64,000 nucleotides of DNA from Halomonas alimentaria (GCF_009902005.1 NZ_WUTT01000001.1:2260227-2324226); one strand, 5' to 3'; shown: positions 53,693 through 62,089, counted from the stretch's first letter. The notes: generated from the sequence alone by a model not told the origin. Numbers and translations: made by a program.

Positions 53693-53720
53693 CAAGCGAC
53701 AAGGATCAAGGCGCAAGGCA
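53693..53720. repeat. Period-7 array CAAGNNN x4 upstream of tatD
   Basis: CAAGCGA, CAAGGAT, CAAGGCG and CAAGGCA follow one another without gaps, just before the tatD start as read on the minus strand. Only the first four bases of each unit are constant. Confidence 0.6.
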
Positions 53721-53745
53721 GAGGTATCCTTGCTACGTGCATGAA

Positions 53746-53850
53746 GCGAGGGAGCGCCGGGGGCGGGTCGAAGAGGAGGTCCTATGCCAGGGATGGCATC
53801 GGTAGCGCCCAGGGATGGGTTCACAGCGCCTCCTCGAAGGCCCGCCGCCG
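53746..53850 (-). repeat. ~104-nt structured interspersed element, copy 2
   Basis: Inverted relative to copy 1 at 36873-36976. The core of ~66 nt differs at only four or five positions. The outer arm here is GGCGGG/CCCGCC where copy 1 has GACAAG/CTTGTC, and the inner hairpin is ATGCC/GGCAT where copy 1 has ACGCC/GGCGT, so base-pairing is kept. Lies between prfC and tatD; no gene inside. Confidence 0.85.
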
Positions 53851-53889
53851 GATCAGCCCCGAGCGACGCAGCAACTTATCGCCAGGGTA

Positions 53890-55479
53890 TCAATGCTCCC
53901 GGGTGGGCTGGAAGCGGATCTCCGGCCAGCGCTCCTGGGTCATCTGCAGATTCACGCGCGTTGGGGCGATATAGGTCAGGTAGCCGCCACCATCGATGGC
54001 CAGGTTGGTGCTCGCCTTGCGCTTGAACTCCTCGAGCTTGCGGGCATCGTCGCAGTAGACCCAGCGTGCGGTATTGACGTTCACCCCCTCGTAGACACAG
54101 TCGACCTTGTACTCCTCCTTGAGGCGGTGGGCGACCACGTCGAACTGCAGGGTACCCACCGCACCGAGGATCAGGTCGTTGTTGTCCAGCGGCATGAACA
54201 CCTGGGTGGCTCCCTCCTCGGAAAGCTGCTGCAGGCCCTTCTGGAGTGCCTTCATCTTCAGCGGGTCCTTGAGGCGCACGCGCTTGAACAACTCCGGCGC
54301 GAAGTGCGGGATGCCGGTGAAGCGCATGTCCTCGCCCTGGGTGAAGGTGTCACCGATCTGGATGGTGCCGTGGTTATGCAGGCCGATGATGTCGCCAGGC
54401 CAAGCCTCCTCCACCTGGGCGCGGTCCGAGGCCATAAAGGTCAGGGCATCGGCGATCTTGACGTCCTTGCCGATGCGCACATGGCGCATCTTCATGTTCT
54501 TCTCGTACTTGCCCGAACAGACGCGCAGGAAGGCGATGCGGTCGCGATGGTTGGGATCCATGTTGGCCTGGATCTTGAACACGAAGCCGGTAAAGCGGCC
54601 ATCCTCGGCCTCCACGGTTCGCGTGTCCGTCTCGCGAGGCTGCGGCGGTGGCGCATATTCGACGAAGCCGTCGAGCATCTCGCGCACCCCGAAGTTGCCC
54701 ATGGCGGTACCGAAATAGACAGGCGAGAGTTCACCGCGCAGGTAGGCCTCGTGGTCGAACTCATGGGACGCCCCGCGCACCAGTTCCACCTCCATGCGCA
54801 GCTCCTCGGCCTGCTCCTCGCCGAGCACCGCGTCCACCTCGGGGTTGTCGAGCCCCTCGATGCGCTTGTCATCGGGAATGCGGCTGCCCTGCCCCTGGGT
54901 ATAGAGGTGGATGGTGTCGTTGTAGAGGTGGTAGACACCCCTGAAGTGACGCCCCATGCCGATCGGCCAGGTCATCGGCGCGCACTGGATATTGAGCACC
55001 TCCTCGACCTCGTCCATCACCTCGATGGGATCGCGGATGTCACGGTCCATCTTGTTGATGAAGGTGAGGATCGGCGTGGTACGCAGGCGACACACCTCCA
55101 TCAGCTTGATGGTCCGCGCCTCGACGCCCTTGGCCCCGTCGATCACCATCAGCGCCGAATCCACCGCAGTCAGGGTGCGGTAGGTGTCCTCGGAGAAGTC
55201 CTCGTGGCCGGGCGTGTCGAGCAGATTGACGATGCGTCCGCCGTAGGGGAACTGCATCACCGAGGTGGTCACCGAGATGCCGCGCTCCTGCTCCATCTTC
55301 ATCCAGTCGGAGGTGGCGTGGCGGTCGTTGCGCTTGCTTTTCACCGAGCCGGCCATCTGGATGGCATTGCCGAACAGCAGCATCTTCTCGGTGATGGTCG
55401 TCTTGCCGGCATCCGGGTGCGAGATGATCGCAAAAGTGCGTCGAAGCCCGGTCTCATGGGCCTGTTTCTGGTCTGACAT
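53890..55479 (-). CDS. prfC: Peptide chain release factor 3
   Basis: 529 aa, the same length as E. coli RF3. GTPase motifs [15 protein letters not shown] (~20-34), [12 protein letters not shown] (~89) and [10 protein letters not shown] (~143) are intact, with [22 protein letters not shown] as switch I (~51-72). The C-terminal domains have the [11 protein letters not shown] block. Removes RF1/RF2 from the ribosome after peptide release. Single gene; copy 2 of the structured repeat lies just downstream. Confidence 0.97.
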   Translation of the reverse strand: MSDQKQAHETGLRRTFAIISHPDAGKTTITEKMLLFGNAIQMAGSVKSKRNDRHATSDWMKMEQERGISVTTSVMQFPYGGRIVNLLDTPGHEDFSEDTYRTLTAVDSALMVIDGAKGVEARTIKLMEVCRLRTTPILTFINKMDRDIRDPIEVMDEVEEVLNIQCAPMTWPIGMGRHFRGVYHLYNDTIHLYTQGQGSRIPDDKRIEGLDNPEVDAVLGEEQAEELRMEVELVRGASHEFDHEAYLRGELSPVYFGTAMGNFGVREMLDGFVEYAPPPQPRETDTRTVEAEDGRFTGFVFKIQANMDPNHRDRIAFLRVCSGKYEKNMKMRHVRIGKDVKIADALTFMASDRAQVEEAWPGDIIGLHNHGTIQIGDTFTQGEDMRFTGIPHFAPELFKRVRLKDPLKMKALQKGLQQLSEEGATQVFMPLDNNDLILGAVGTLQFDVVAHRLKEEYKVDCVYEGVNVNTARWVYCDDARKLEEFKRKASTNLAIDGGGYLTYIAPTRVNLQMTQERWPEIRFQPTREH

Positions 55480-55647
55480 GCGTTGGGTTCGCCAATTGGT
55501 TCTCGACCTTGTACTCGAGGAGAGCAGCGCGGGGCCGAGAGAGGAGTTTGGCGACTATTCTACGCCCTCGCCGGGCCGAAATGTAGGTCGGACACGCCAC
55601 CCGACGCCACAGGCGCGCTATCATGTGGCGGTCGAAAAGGAGCCAGC

Positions 55648-56922
55648 ATGCAGACCACCCAGCCACTGCCCCTCTCCACCCCCAATCGCAACCTGGTGCG
55701 CTTGACCATCGTGCGCGGCATCACCTGGACCGGCTTCCTCGCCGCCATCATCTTCGGGGTCGAGGTGCTGGGCTTCGAACTCCAGGTAACCGCGGTGATC
55801 GGTGTGGTGCTGGTGATGGCGGTGATCAATCTGGCCACCTGGTGGCGCCTGGGCCGCCACCGCGCGGTTACCGACGGCGAATACCTGCTCCACCTGCTGG
55901 CCGATGTTGCCGGCCTGACGCTGCTGTTCTACTTCACCGGCGGCGCCAGCAACCCTTTCATCACCTACTATCTGGTACCGGTGACCATCGCCGCCGCTAC
56001 CCTGCCCTGGCGCTGCGCCTGGATCATCGCGGCCACCTCCATGCTCGGCTACAGCGCGTTGCTGGCCTTCCACTACCCGGTACCCCAGCTGACCGGTGGC
56101 CACGGGCCGACCGCCGGTCTCAACCTGCACGTGCTTGGCATGTGGCTGAACTTCGCCCTCTCGGCGGGCCTGGTCACCTTCTTCATCTACAAGATGGCCC
56201 ACGCCCTGCGCAGCAGGGAGCAGGCACTGTCACGGACCCGCGAAGCCGCCCTGCGCAACGAGCAGGTGCTCGCCGTGGCGACCCAGGCCGCGGGTACCGC
56301 CCACGAGCTGGGCACCCCGCTCTCCACCATGGCGGTGCTGCTTTCCGAGATGCGTGCAGAGGCCGAGGACAACCCCATGCTGCAGAAGGATATCGAGCTA
56401 CTGCGCCAACAGGTGGATACCTGCAAGTCGCGGCTGCAGCAACTGGTGGAGAGCGCCGACCGCCGCCGCATGGGCGAGCCGCAGATCACCGATGCCGAGG
56501 TGTGGTTGGCCGGGGTGGTCCAGCGCTGGCTGGTGCTGCGTCCGGATGTCAGCCACCACATGACAGTGTCCGAACACCGCAGCCGCCCCTGGCTGGCGGT
56601 GGATACGACCCTCGAGCAGGCGCTGACCAACCTGCTCAACAACGCTGCCGACGCCAACCCCGACGACATCGTCATCGGCCTCGACTGGCATGACGACGAG
56701 GTAATCATCGATATCCGCGACCACGGTCCCGGCGTTGCCCTGGCTATCGCCGACCAACTCGGCGAGACCTTCGTCTCCACCAAGAGCAAGGGGATGGGCA
56801 TCGGCCTGTTCCTGACCCATGCCACCATCAACCGCTTCGGCGGCGGCGTCAGCCTATACAATCACCCCCAGGGTGGCACTCTGACCGAGGTCGTGCTGCC
56901 CCGGGCCCCCGCTGCCGAATGA
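55648..56922 (+). CDS. regB: Redox-sensing histidine kinase RegB/PrrB type
   Basis: 424 aa from the ATG at 55648 (AAAAGGAG upstream). Six TM helices in ~20-195. The ubiquinone-binding heptapeptide GGASNPF (GGxxNPF) lies in the periplasmic-side loop (~100). H-box AHELGTPLSTMA (~216). The redox-active cysteine of RegB is kept in DIELLRQQVDTCKSRL (~255). N-box NLLNNAADANPDD and G-boxes DHGPG and GMGIGLFL follow. It would phosphorylate the regulator encoded 28 bp downstream according to quinone/redox state. Confidence 0.92.
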   Translation: MQTTQPLPLSTPNRNLVRLTIVRGITWTGFLAAIIFGVEVLGFELQVTAVIGVVLVMAVINLATWWRLGRHRAVTDGEYLLHLLADVAGLTLLFYFTGGASNPFITYYLVPVTIAAATLPWRCAWIIAATSMLGYSALLAFHYPVPQLTGGHGPTAGLNLHVLGMWLNFALSAGLVTFFIYKMAHALRSREQALSRTREAALRNEQVLAVATQAAGTAHELGTPLSTMAVLLSEMRAEAEDNPMLQKDIELLRQQVDTCKSRLQQLVESADRRRMGEPQITDAEVWLAGVVQRWLVLRPDVSHHMTVSEHRSRPWLAVDTTLEQALTNLLNNAADANPDDIVIGLDWHDDEVIIDIRDHGPGVALAIADQLGETFVSTKSKGMGIGLFLTHATINRFGGGVSLYNHPQGGTLTEVVLPRAPAAE

Positions 56923-56950
56923 GCTCACCCACCATCCGAGCGAGAGACCC

Positions 56951-57490
56951 ATGCAAGAGACGCCCGAACGCCTGCTGATCATCGACGACGACGAGATGTT
57001 CTGCCACGTGCTTGACCGTGCCATGACCCGACGCGGTTACGAGGTGGTAGTCGCCCGGGACGCCCAGGAGGCACTCTCCCTGGCCCGTCAGCACCGCCCC
57101 ACCCTGGCCACCCTCGACCTCAAGCTTGAGCATGAGTCCGGGCTCCAGCTGTTACCGGAGCTGCTGGAAGTGGTGCCGGAGTGTCGGGTGGTGATCCTGA
57201 CGGGTTACTCCAGCATCGCCACGGCCGTGGAGGCGATCAAGCTGGGAGCGGTCAACTACCTATGCAAACCGGCCGATGCCGACGAGGTGCTGGCCGCATT
57301 CAACAAGCATGATGGCGACCCGCAGATCGAGGTGGCCGACCAGCCCCCCTCAATCAACCGCATCGCCTGGGAGCATATTCAGAAGGTGCTGCAGGAGCAC
57401 GACGGCAACATCTCAGCCACCGCCCGCGCCCTGGGCATGCACCGCCGCACCCTGCAGCGCAAGCTGCAGAAACGACCGGTACGGCGCTGA
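56951..57490 (+). CDS. regA: Response regulator RegA/PrrA type
   Basis: 179 aa, the normal RegA length. Receiver domain with the acidic pocket IIDDDE (~10-15), phosphorylatable Asp in ATLDLKLEHESG (~56), Thr in ILTGYSS and Lys in CKPAD. A short Pro linker leads to the Fis-type HTH (EHDGNISATARALGMHRRTLQRKL, ~148-172, in parts). Together with RegB it forms a global redox regulator of respiration and carbon flow in related bacteria. The last codons run into a GCTGGAA repeat array. Confidence 0.93.
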   Translation: MQETPERLLIIDDDEMFCHVLDRAMTRRGYEVVVARDAQEALSLARQHRPTLATLDLKLEHESGLQLLPELLEVVPECRVVILTGYSSIATAVEAIKLGAVNYLCKPADADEVLAAFNKHDGDPQIEVADQPPSINRIAWEHIQKVLQEHDGNISATARALGMHRRTLQRKLQKRPVRR

Positions 57491-57580
57491 AAGCTGGAAG
57501 CTGGAAGCTGGAAGCTGGAAGCTGGAAGCCAGCGTGATTCCGCTAACTCTGGGGTTAAGGTTTTTCTTCCAGCTTCAAGC
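57486..57580. repeat. GCTGGAA heptamer array with inverted counterpart
   Basis: One GCTGAAA and five perfect GCTGGAA units (57486-57527) overlap the regA stop codon. After a 39-nt spacer come TTCCAGC and TTCAAGC (57567-57580), the reverse complement. The two arms could fold back on each other. Confidence 0.8.
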
Positions 57581-57584
57581 TTAA

Positions 57585-57626
57585 GCCCGCGAAGCGGGCG
57601 TTCTTACAGCTCCGGGCAAAGCCCGG
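57585..57626. terminator. Tandem terminator hairpins between regA and bdhA
   Basis: GCCCGC-GAA-GCGGGC (57585-57599) followed by GTTCTT, and CCGGGC-AAA-GCCCGG (57612-57626) followed by TTATT. They lie between convergent genes; the second abuts the bdhA stop codon. Confidence 0.7.
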
Positions 57627-58394
57627 TTATTGCGCCGTCCACCCCAGATCCATATTCCAGCTCGCCCCGGTGACGGCGCCGGCGGCGTCGGAGGCCAGGT
57701 AGGCCACCAGCTCGGCGACCTCGCCGGGTTCGATCAGGCGCTTGACGGCGGCATTCTTGAGCATGATCTGCTCGATCACCTCCTGCTCCTGCATGCCGTG
57801 CAGCTTCGCCTGATCGGCGATCTGATTGTCGACCAGCGGCGTCTTCACGTAGGCGGGGCAGATGGCATTGGCGGTGATGCCCTGGGCGCCACCCTCCAGC
57901 GCCGCGGTCTTGGTCAGGCCGATCATGCCATGCTTGGCACTGATATAGGCCGACTTACCTGGCGATGCCACCTGGGCGTGTACCGAGGCGATGTTGACGA
58001 TGCGCCCCCAGCCATTCTCGCGCATGGAGGGCCAGGCTGCCTGGGTGAGCAGGAAGGGCGCGGTCAACATCAGGTCGATAATCTGGCGCCACTTCGCCTC
58101 GGGAAACTCCTCAATCGGCGAGACGTGCTGGATACCGGCATTGTTGACCAGGATATCCACGCGCCCGAAACGCTTGATCGCCTCGGCAACGGCAGCCTTG
58201 CAGGCTTCGCCGTCCGTCAGGTCGGCCTGAAAGAAACTGGCGCCGGCCTCCTCGGCCACCTCGCGCCCCGCGGGATTGAAGTCCACCGCCAGCACCTGAT
58301 GACCCAGTTGGCAGAAGTGACGCACCACCGCCTCGCCGATACCACTGCTGGTACCGGTGACGAGGGCGACGCGGGGGGTGACGGACGCTGACAT
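57627..58394 (-). CDS. bdhA: 3-hydroxybutyrate dehydrogenase
   Basis: 255 aa SDR from ATG 58394 with an AAGGAG site. NAD motif VTGTSSGIGEAVV (~13-25), NNAGIQHV, catalytic Ser in NIASVHAQVASPGKSAY and Tyr/Lys in YISAKHG (~151-155). The IQHVSPIEEF and HAQVASPGKSAY stretches are typical of D-3-hydroxybutyrate dehydrogenases. Converts 3-hydroxybutyrate to acetoacetate, the step before the CoA-transferase encoded 3.7 kb away. Part of PHB/ketone-body use. Confidence 0.92.
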   Translation of the reverse strand: MSASVTPRVALVTGTSSGIGEAVVRHFCQLGHQVLAVDFNPAGREVAEEAGASFFQADLTDGEACKAAVAEAIKRFGRVDILVNNAGIQHVSPIEEFPEAKWRQIIDLMLTAPFLLTQAAWPSMRENGWGRIVNIASVHAQVASPGKSAYISAKHGMIGLTKTAALEGGAQGITANAICPAYVKTPLVDNQIADQAKLHGMQEQEVIEQIMLKNAAVKRLIEPGEVAELVAYLASDAAGAVTGASWNMDLGWTAQ

Positions 58395-58488
58395 TGACGA
58401 CTCCTTGTTGATGCAGATTGTGTAAACACGCGGAGCCACCAGCATAAGGGGATGGCGGCATGTCGCGCCACCTCGGCGAGGTGGCGAA

Positions 58489-58947
58489 TCACTCTCCGCG
58501 CGGAGAGGTTTCCCCGGATTGCTGTGCGGAAGCCATCACCCGCTCCATCAGCCGCTGGGCGAGGCGGCTGGCATCCTGTCGGGTGGCGACATCGGCGAGA
58601 TCATCGAGCAGCACCAGGCGCCAGCAGCCGAGCGACTCTCCCAGAGCCACGGCTTCCATGGGGTAGCGCCCCGAGGGCAGCGACAGCGTGCAGCACTCTC
58701 CTGCTAAAGGCATGGGCTCGGTATCGCCGGCGGGCAGCATCACCAGCCACAGCGACACCGGCGTGACCAGGGCACCCACCAGCTGTTCGCCGTGCTCGGG
58801 CAGGCGATAGCACTGGAAACAGAGTGCATCGGCAGCCAGCCGCGGATTGAAGTGGGACAGCGACTTGGACTCGCGCAGATGGCTGGCGGTCCAGGCCTCG
58901 GCAAGCCGTCGCAGGCGCTGATACTGTTCCGGAGTCAGGGCATGCAT
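58489..58947 (-). CDS. HybE-like ([NiFe]-hydrogenase assembly chaperone family) protein
   Basis: 152 aa from the ATG at 58947 (GGAGAG upstream). The order of blocks fits HybE: NPRLAADALCFQCY, LVGALVTPVSLWLVMLP, LPSGRYPMEAV and the late Leu/Asp-rich helix. HybE helps target or proof-read hydrogenase large subunits before Tat export. No hydrogenase gene is in this window, so the protein may have another job. Assignment is by pattern and not certain. Confidence 0.6.
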   Translation of the reverse strand: MHALTPEQYQRLRRLAEAWTASHLRESKSLSHFNPRLAADALCFQCYRLPEHGEQLVGALVTPVSLWLVMLPAGDTEPMPLAGECCTLSLPSGRYPMEAVALGESLGCWRLVLLDDLADVATRQDASRLAQRLMERVMASAQQSGETSPRGE

Positions 58948-59096
58948 GAGTCTCTCCACGATGTCGGGCGGCGCCAGTATAGGCGCAGCGAGCCGCGGGG
59001 CCCAGAGGCCATCGGCGCTCGGCCGGCGAGCTGCTAGGCTATCGACACGCGCCATCCCGGAGCTGTCCAGCCCAGCCCAATCAGAGGGAGTCCACC

Positions 59097-59918
59097 ATGA
59101 CCGACAACCAACGCCTGCAGCATGCCCTGGAGATCGCCCTGGAGGCGGGCGAGCGTATCCGCGATGCCCGTCATGACCGGGACTTCGGCCATCGCTACAA
59201 GGGCGGCGAGGAGCTGGTGACCGATATCGACGTGGCGGTGGATCGCCAGATCGGCTCACGGCTGGAGACCACCTTCCCGGGTGAGGCACGCCTCAGCGAG
59301 GAGCTCTCTCCCGACCGCAGCGTGCTGGCCGTGGAGGGGCCACTGTGGGTTGTCGATCCCATCGATGGAACCGTCAATTTCGCCCACGGGCTTGCCCACG
59401 TCGCGGTCTCCATCGCCTGGCTCGAGCATGGCGAGGCGCGTATCGGCGTGGTTCATGCCCCCTTCCTGGGCGAGACCTACACGGCGATCCGCGGTGAAGG
59501 AGCCTGGCGCAACGGCGAGCCGATTCACGCCAGCCGCCGCAACGACCTGAGCCGCAGCCTGGTCGCTACCGGCTTCCCCTACCGCCGCGACAGTCGGCCA
59601 CCGCTGATGCGCCGCCTCGCCGCGGTGCTCGATCGCTGTCAGGACGTGCGCCGCAACGGCTCGGCGGCACTCGATCTGTGCGACGTCGCCTGCGGACGAC
59701 TGGATGCCTACTACGAGAGTGTCTCGCCGTGGGACTTTGCGGCCGGCTGGCTGATCGCCAGGGAGGCCGGCGCCCGCACGGGTCACCTCTACCCCTGCCC
59801 CGAGGGCATTCCCGCGGCACTCTATGGGGAGAACCTGCTTGCCTCGAGCCCGGGTATCCACGCCGAACTGGGCGAGCTGCTGCGGCGTGCCGATGCCGGT
59901 GAACTGGACACGCCATGA
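59097..59918 (+). CDS. Inositol monophosphatase family protein
   Basis: 273 aa. Metal-dependent phosphatase fold: EELVTDIDVAVD (~38), LSEELSPD with the Glu ligand, DPIDGTVNFAHGL (~86-98) with the Asp pair, and SPWDFAAGWLIAREAGA (~210) with the last Asp. Similar proteins dephosphorylate inositol phosphates, PAP or histidinol phosphate; substrate not resolved. The start has AGGGAG upstream. It is divergent from the HybE-like gene. Confidence 0.88.
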   Translation: MTDNQRLQHALEIALEAGERIRDARHDRDFGHRYKGGEELVTDIDVAVDRQIGSRLETTFPGEARLSEELSPDRSVLAVEGPLWVVDPIDGTVNFAHGLAHVAVSIAWLEHGEARIGVVHAPFLGETYTAIRGEGAWRNGEPIHASRRNDLSRSLVATGFPYRRDSRPPLMRRLAAVLDRCQDVRRNGSAALDLCDVACGRLDAYYESVSPWDFAAGWLIAREAGARTGHLYPCPEGIPAALYGENLLASSPGIHAELGELLRRADAGELDTP

Positions 59919-60067
59919 ACTATGGCGGTCACAATCCATGGCGGCTGACAACCCATAGCGGCGGACAATGGCTCGGCTCGCCAGGACCTATTGGCCAGGG
60001 CGTCCGCTATCACGGACAATGGTGCCATCTTTGTTCCAGCCAGCGCCCCAGGCGCCAAGGAGAACCC

Positions 60068-60343
60068 ATGTTCGTCACTATCTACGGCCGCCCAGGCTGT
60101 CCCTTCTGCGTGTTCGCCAAGGACCTTGCCCAGCGCCTCGAGGCCGCCGGGGCCATCGAAGGCTATCGCTATATCGATATGTATGCCGAGGGGCTGACCA
60201 AGGCCGATCTGACTGAGAAGGTGGGCCAGACCGTGCACACCGTGCCCCAGGTATTTCTGGATGCCACCCCGATCGGCGGCTTCTCCGAATTCGATCAATA
60301 CGTGCGCAAGCAAGGCCTGCTGTCTGCAGCCCAGGCCCACTGA
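60068..60343 (+). CDS. grxA: Glutaredoxin (GrxA family)
   Basis: 91 aa from the ATG at 60068 with an AAGGAGAA site. Active site GRPGCPFCVFAKDLA (CPFC at ~11-14), cis-Pro motif TVPQVFLD (~58-65) and GGFSEFDQYV (~70-79). Reduces protein disulfides with glutathione and would draw on the gor product. The frame is open back to 59915, but that stretch is repeat-rich and unlikely to be coding. Confidence 0.92.
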   Translation: MFVTIYGRPGCPFCVFAKDLAQRLEAAGAIEGYRYIDMYAEGLTKADLTEKVGQTVHTVPQVFLDATPIGGFSEFDQYVRKQGLLSAAQAH

Positions 60344-60442
60344 CACCGGCTTCCCTCGAAAGCGTAGTACTGGCGTTGAAAGGTCCCTTGACGCTGATGC
60401 CTATACTTCCCGCCAGTCACGACGACAAGGGAAGCGCTTTCA

Positions 60443-61210
60443 ATGCAGAGGGAAGAGTTCATTCAGCAGTTATGGCTGGATTTTATCCACCAGCATCCGG
60501 AGATCGGCGGCCTACGGCTCTGGCCGCTGGATGCCCCGGTCGAATACCTGGCCCTGTTGACCCTCAATCACCGCCATCATGGCATGGATGCCCTGATGCC
60601 AGCGCTCGCACACTTCGGATACCGCATCCGTCACCGTCACGCCATGGCCGACCGCGGGCTGCTGGTCAACCTGCTGGCACCGCCAGGCACAGGCCCCTGG
60701 CTGGCCGTCGCCGAACTCCAGATGGGCACTCTGGCCAGGCGACCCCGGGCCCTGCTCGAGACGCTTGTCGACCAGGCCCCCGAGTCCGCCCACCGCGGCA
60801 CCAACCGCCTGTGCCGGGGACGGCCCTGGCCAGTGCCTGACTGGGAGAGTTACCAGACCCTGCACCAGGCACACCCCCTGGCCGCCCTGCTCGCCGTCAA
60901 CGGGCCGCGGCTGCACCATGTCGGCTACGATTGCCGGCACCTCGATGCCTCCCTTGAGGAATTGCACCGGGGGATGGAAGAGGCCGGCTTTGCCGGCACT
61001 GACGATCGCCATCACGGCCTCTTTCCCATCTCGCCGCTGGTCGACTATCGCTTCTACCCGTCAGGCTCGCGACGGCTGCCCTTCGCCGAGGGTGACGAGC
61101 ACCGTGTCGAGACCGGTGGCATCGCGCTGGTACAGAAGTCGGTCAGCGCCCACCAGGAGCGAGTGGTCGAACTGCTGTTGCCTCACCACACCCGCTGCCA
61201 GCTCTCCTGA
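60443..61210 (+). CDS. DUF1338-like (VOC-fold) protein, probably lacking metal ligands
   Basis: 255 aa; assigned with caution. The opening EEFIQQLWLDFIHQHPE and the GMDALMPALAHFGYR block resemble the short DUF1338 proteins related to 2-oxoadipate dioxygenase (HglS). In those, a His lies in a DHIALRT-like strand; here the strand reads EYLALLTL. The later His is kept (LHHVGYD, ~160), but the final Glu strand reads GGIALVQKS. If the alignment is right, two of three metal ligands are gone. The AAGGGAAG site lies ~9 nt before the ATG. Stands alone. Confidence 0.45.
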   Translation: MQREEFIQQLWLDFIHQHPEIGGLRLWPLDAPVEYLALLTLNHRHHGMDALMPALAHFGYRIRHRHAMADRGLLVNLLAPPGTGPWLAVAELQMGTLARRPRALLETLVDQAPESAHRGTNRLCRGRPWPVPDWESYQTLHQAHPLAALLAVNGPRLHHVGYDCRHLDASLEELHRGMEEAGFAGTDDRHHGLFPISPLVDYRFYPSGSRRLPFAEGDEHRVETGGIALVQKSVSAHQERVVELLLPHHTRCQLS

Positions 61211-61217
61211 CCTGTCG

Positions 61218-61237
61218 TCCACAAAATCTGTGGATAA
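61218..61237. promoter_or_regulatory. Inverted pair of DnaA-box-like sites
   Basis: TGTGGATAA (61229-61237) is a perfect DnaA box on the minus strand (TTATCCACA). It is paired with an inverted TCCACA (61218-61223) across 5 bp, just past the stop of the DUF1338-like gene. It could be a DnaA site or just a weak terminator hairpin. Confidence 0.4.
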
Positions 61238-61317
61238 CGCTGTGCAACATAGGCGACCACGCCACTAACCACCGGCCGTATGACGCGATGGTCATAAATT
61301 CGCCGTCCCCGAACGCG

Positions 61318-61348
61318 CGCGGCCCGGACGCTTGACGTCCGGGCCGCG
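61318..61348 (-). terminator. Terminator of the CoA-transferase operon
   Basis: Perfect 13-bp GC-rich stem with a 5-nt loop, 23 nt after the scoB stop. No T-run on the minus strand, so it may act as a mRNA 3' end stabiliser as well. Confidence 0.65.
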
Positions 61349-61371
61349 GCAGCAGCGTTGAGGGTCACGCC

Positions 61372-62031
61372 TCAGTCGAAGGTCATCTCCGGGACGTGAT
61401 CGGGCACCACCAGCTTGCCCGCGGTCAGCGACTTGATCTCCTCTACGGAGACGCCCGGGGCGCGCTCCTTGAGGTGGAAAGCGCCGTCCTTGATCTCCAG
61501 GTAGGCGAGGTCGGTCAGCACCCGGTTGATGCAGCCGGCGCCGGTCAGCGGCAGGTTGCAGCTCTCCAGCAGCTTGGACTCGCCGTGCTTGGAGGCGTGA
61601 GTCATGGTGCAGATGATGTTCTCTGCGCCCGCCACCAGGTCCATGGCGCCGCCCATGCCCTTGATCAGCTTGCCGGGGATCATCCAGGAGGCGATGTTAC
61701 CGTTCTGGTCGACCTCGAAGGCCCCCAGCACGGTCAGGTCGACGTGGCCGCCGCGGATCATGGCGAAGGACTCCGCCGACGAGAAGATCGCCGCGCCGGG
61801 ACGCGCAGTTACCGTCTGCTTGCCGGCGTTGATCATGTCCGGGTCGACCTCCTCCTCGGTAGGGAAGCGCCCCATGCCCAGCAGGCCATTCTCGGACTGC
61901 AGCATCACGTCGATGCCGTCGGGGATATAGTTGGCCACCAGGGTCGGAATGCCGATGCCCAGGTTGACGTAGAAGCCATCTTCCAGTTCACGCGCCACGC
62001 GCATTGCCATCTGTTCGCGAGTCAGTGCCAT
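61372..62031 (-). CDS. scoB: 3-oxoacid (succinyl-CoA:acetoacetate) CoA-transferase subunit B
   Basis: 219 aa. The catalytic glutamate is in LQSENGLLGMG (~44-54), preceded by the GIGIPTLVANYIP block. GGHVDLTVLGAFEVD and GMGGAMDLVAGA are characteristic. Acts with subunit A to move CoA between succinyl-CoA and acetoacetate, giving acetoacetyl-CoA. 58 bp after subunit A. Confidence 0.93.
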   Translation of the reverse strand: MALTREQMAMRVARELEDGFYVNLGIGIPTLVANYIPDGIDVMLQSENGLLGMGRFPTEEEVDPDMINAGKQTVTARPGAAIFSSAESFAMIRGGHVDLTVLGAFEVDQNGNIASWMIPGKLIKGMGGAMDLVAGAENIICTMTHASKHGESKLLESCNLPLTGAGCINRVLTDLAYLEIKDGAFHLKERAPGVSVEEIKSLTAGKLVVPDHVPEMTFD

Positions 62032-62089
62032 CTTGTTGCCTCTTTGTTCGATGAGAAACGGTCGGTGAGAAACGCCAGCAGCGAGGAGA

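Noticed and set aside
53685..53889. Possible small RNA gene in the prfC-tatD gap
   Set aside because: The only structured part is the interspersed element also found at 36873-36976; with no promoter or T-run I list it as a repeat, not an RNA gene.
53815..55476. A 553-codon open frame on the plus strand
   Set aside because: Antisense to prfC, which is a full-length RF3.
59915..60067. N-terminal extension of glutaredoxin by 51 codons from an ATG overlapping the phosphatase stop
   Set aside because: The stretch is made of imperfect DNA repeats, has no conserved residues, and the inner ATG has a good AAGGAGAA site and the normal GrxA start.
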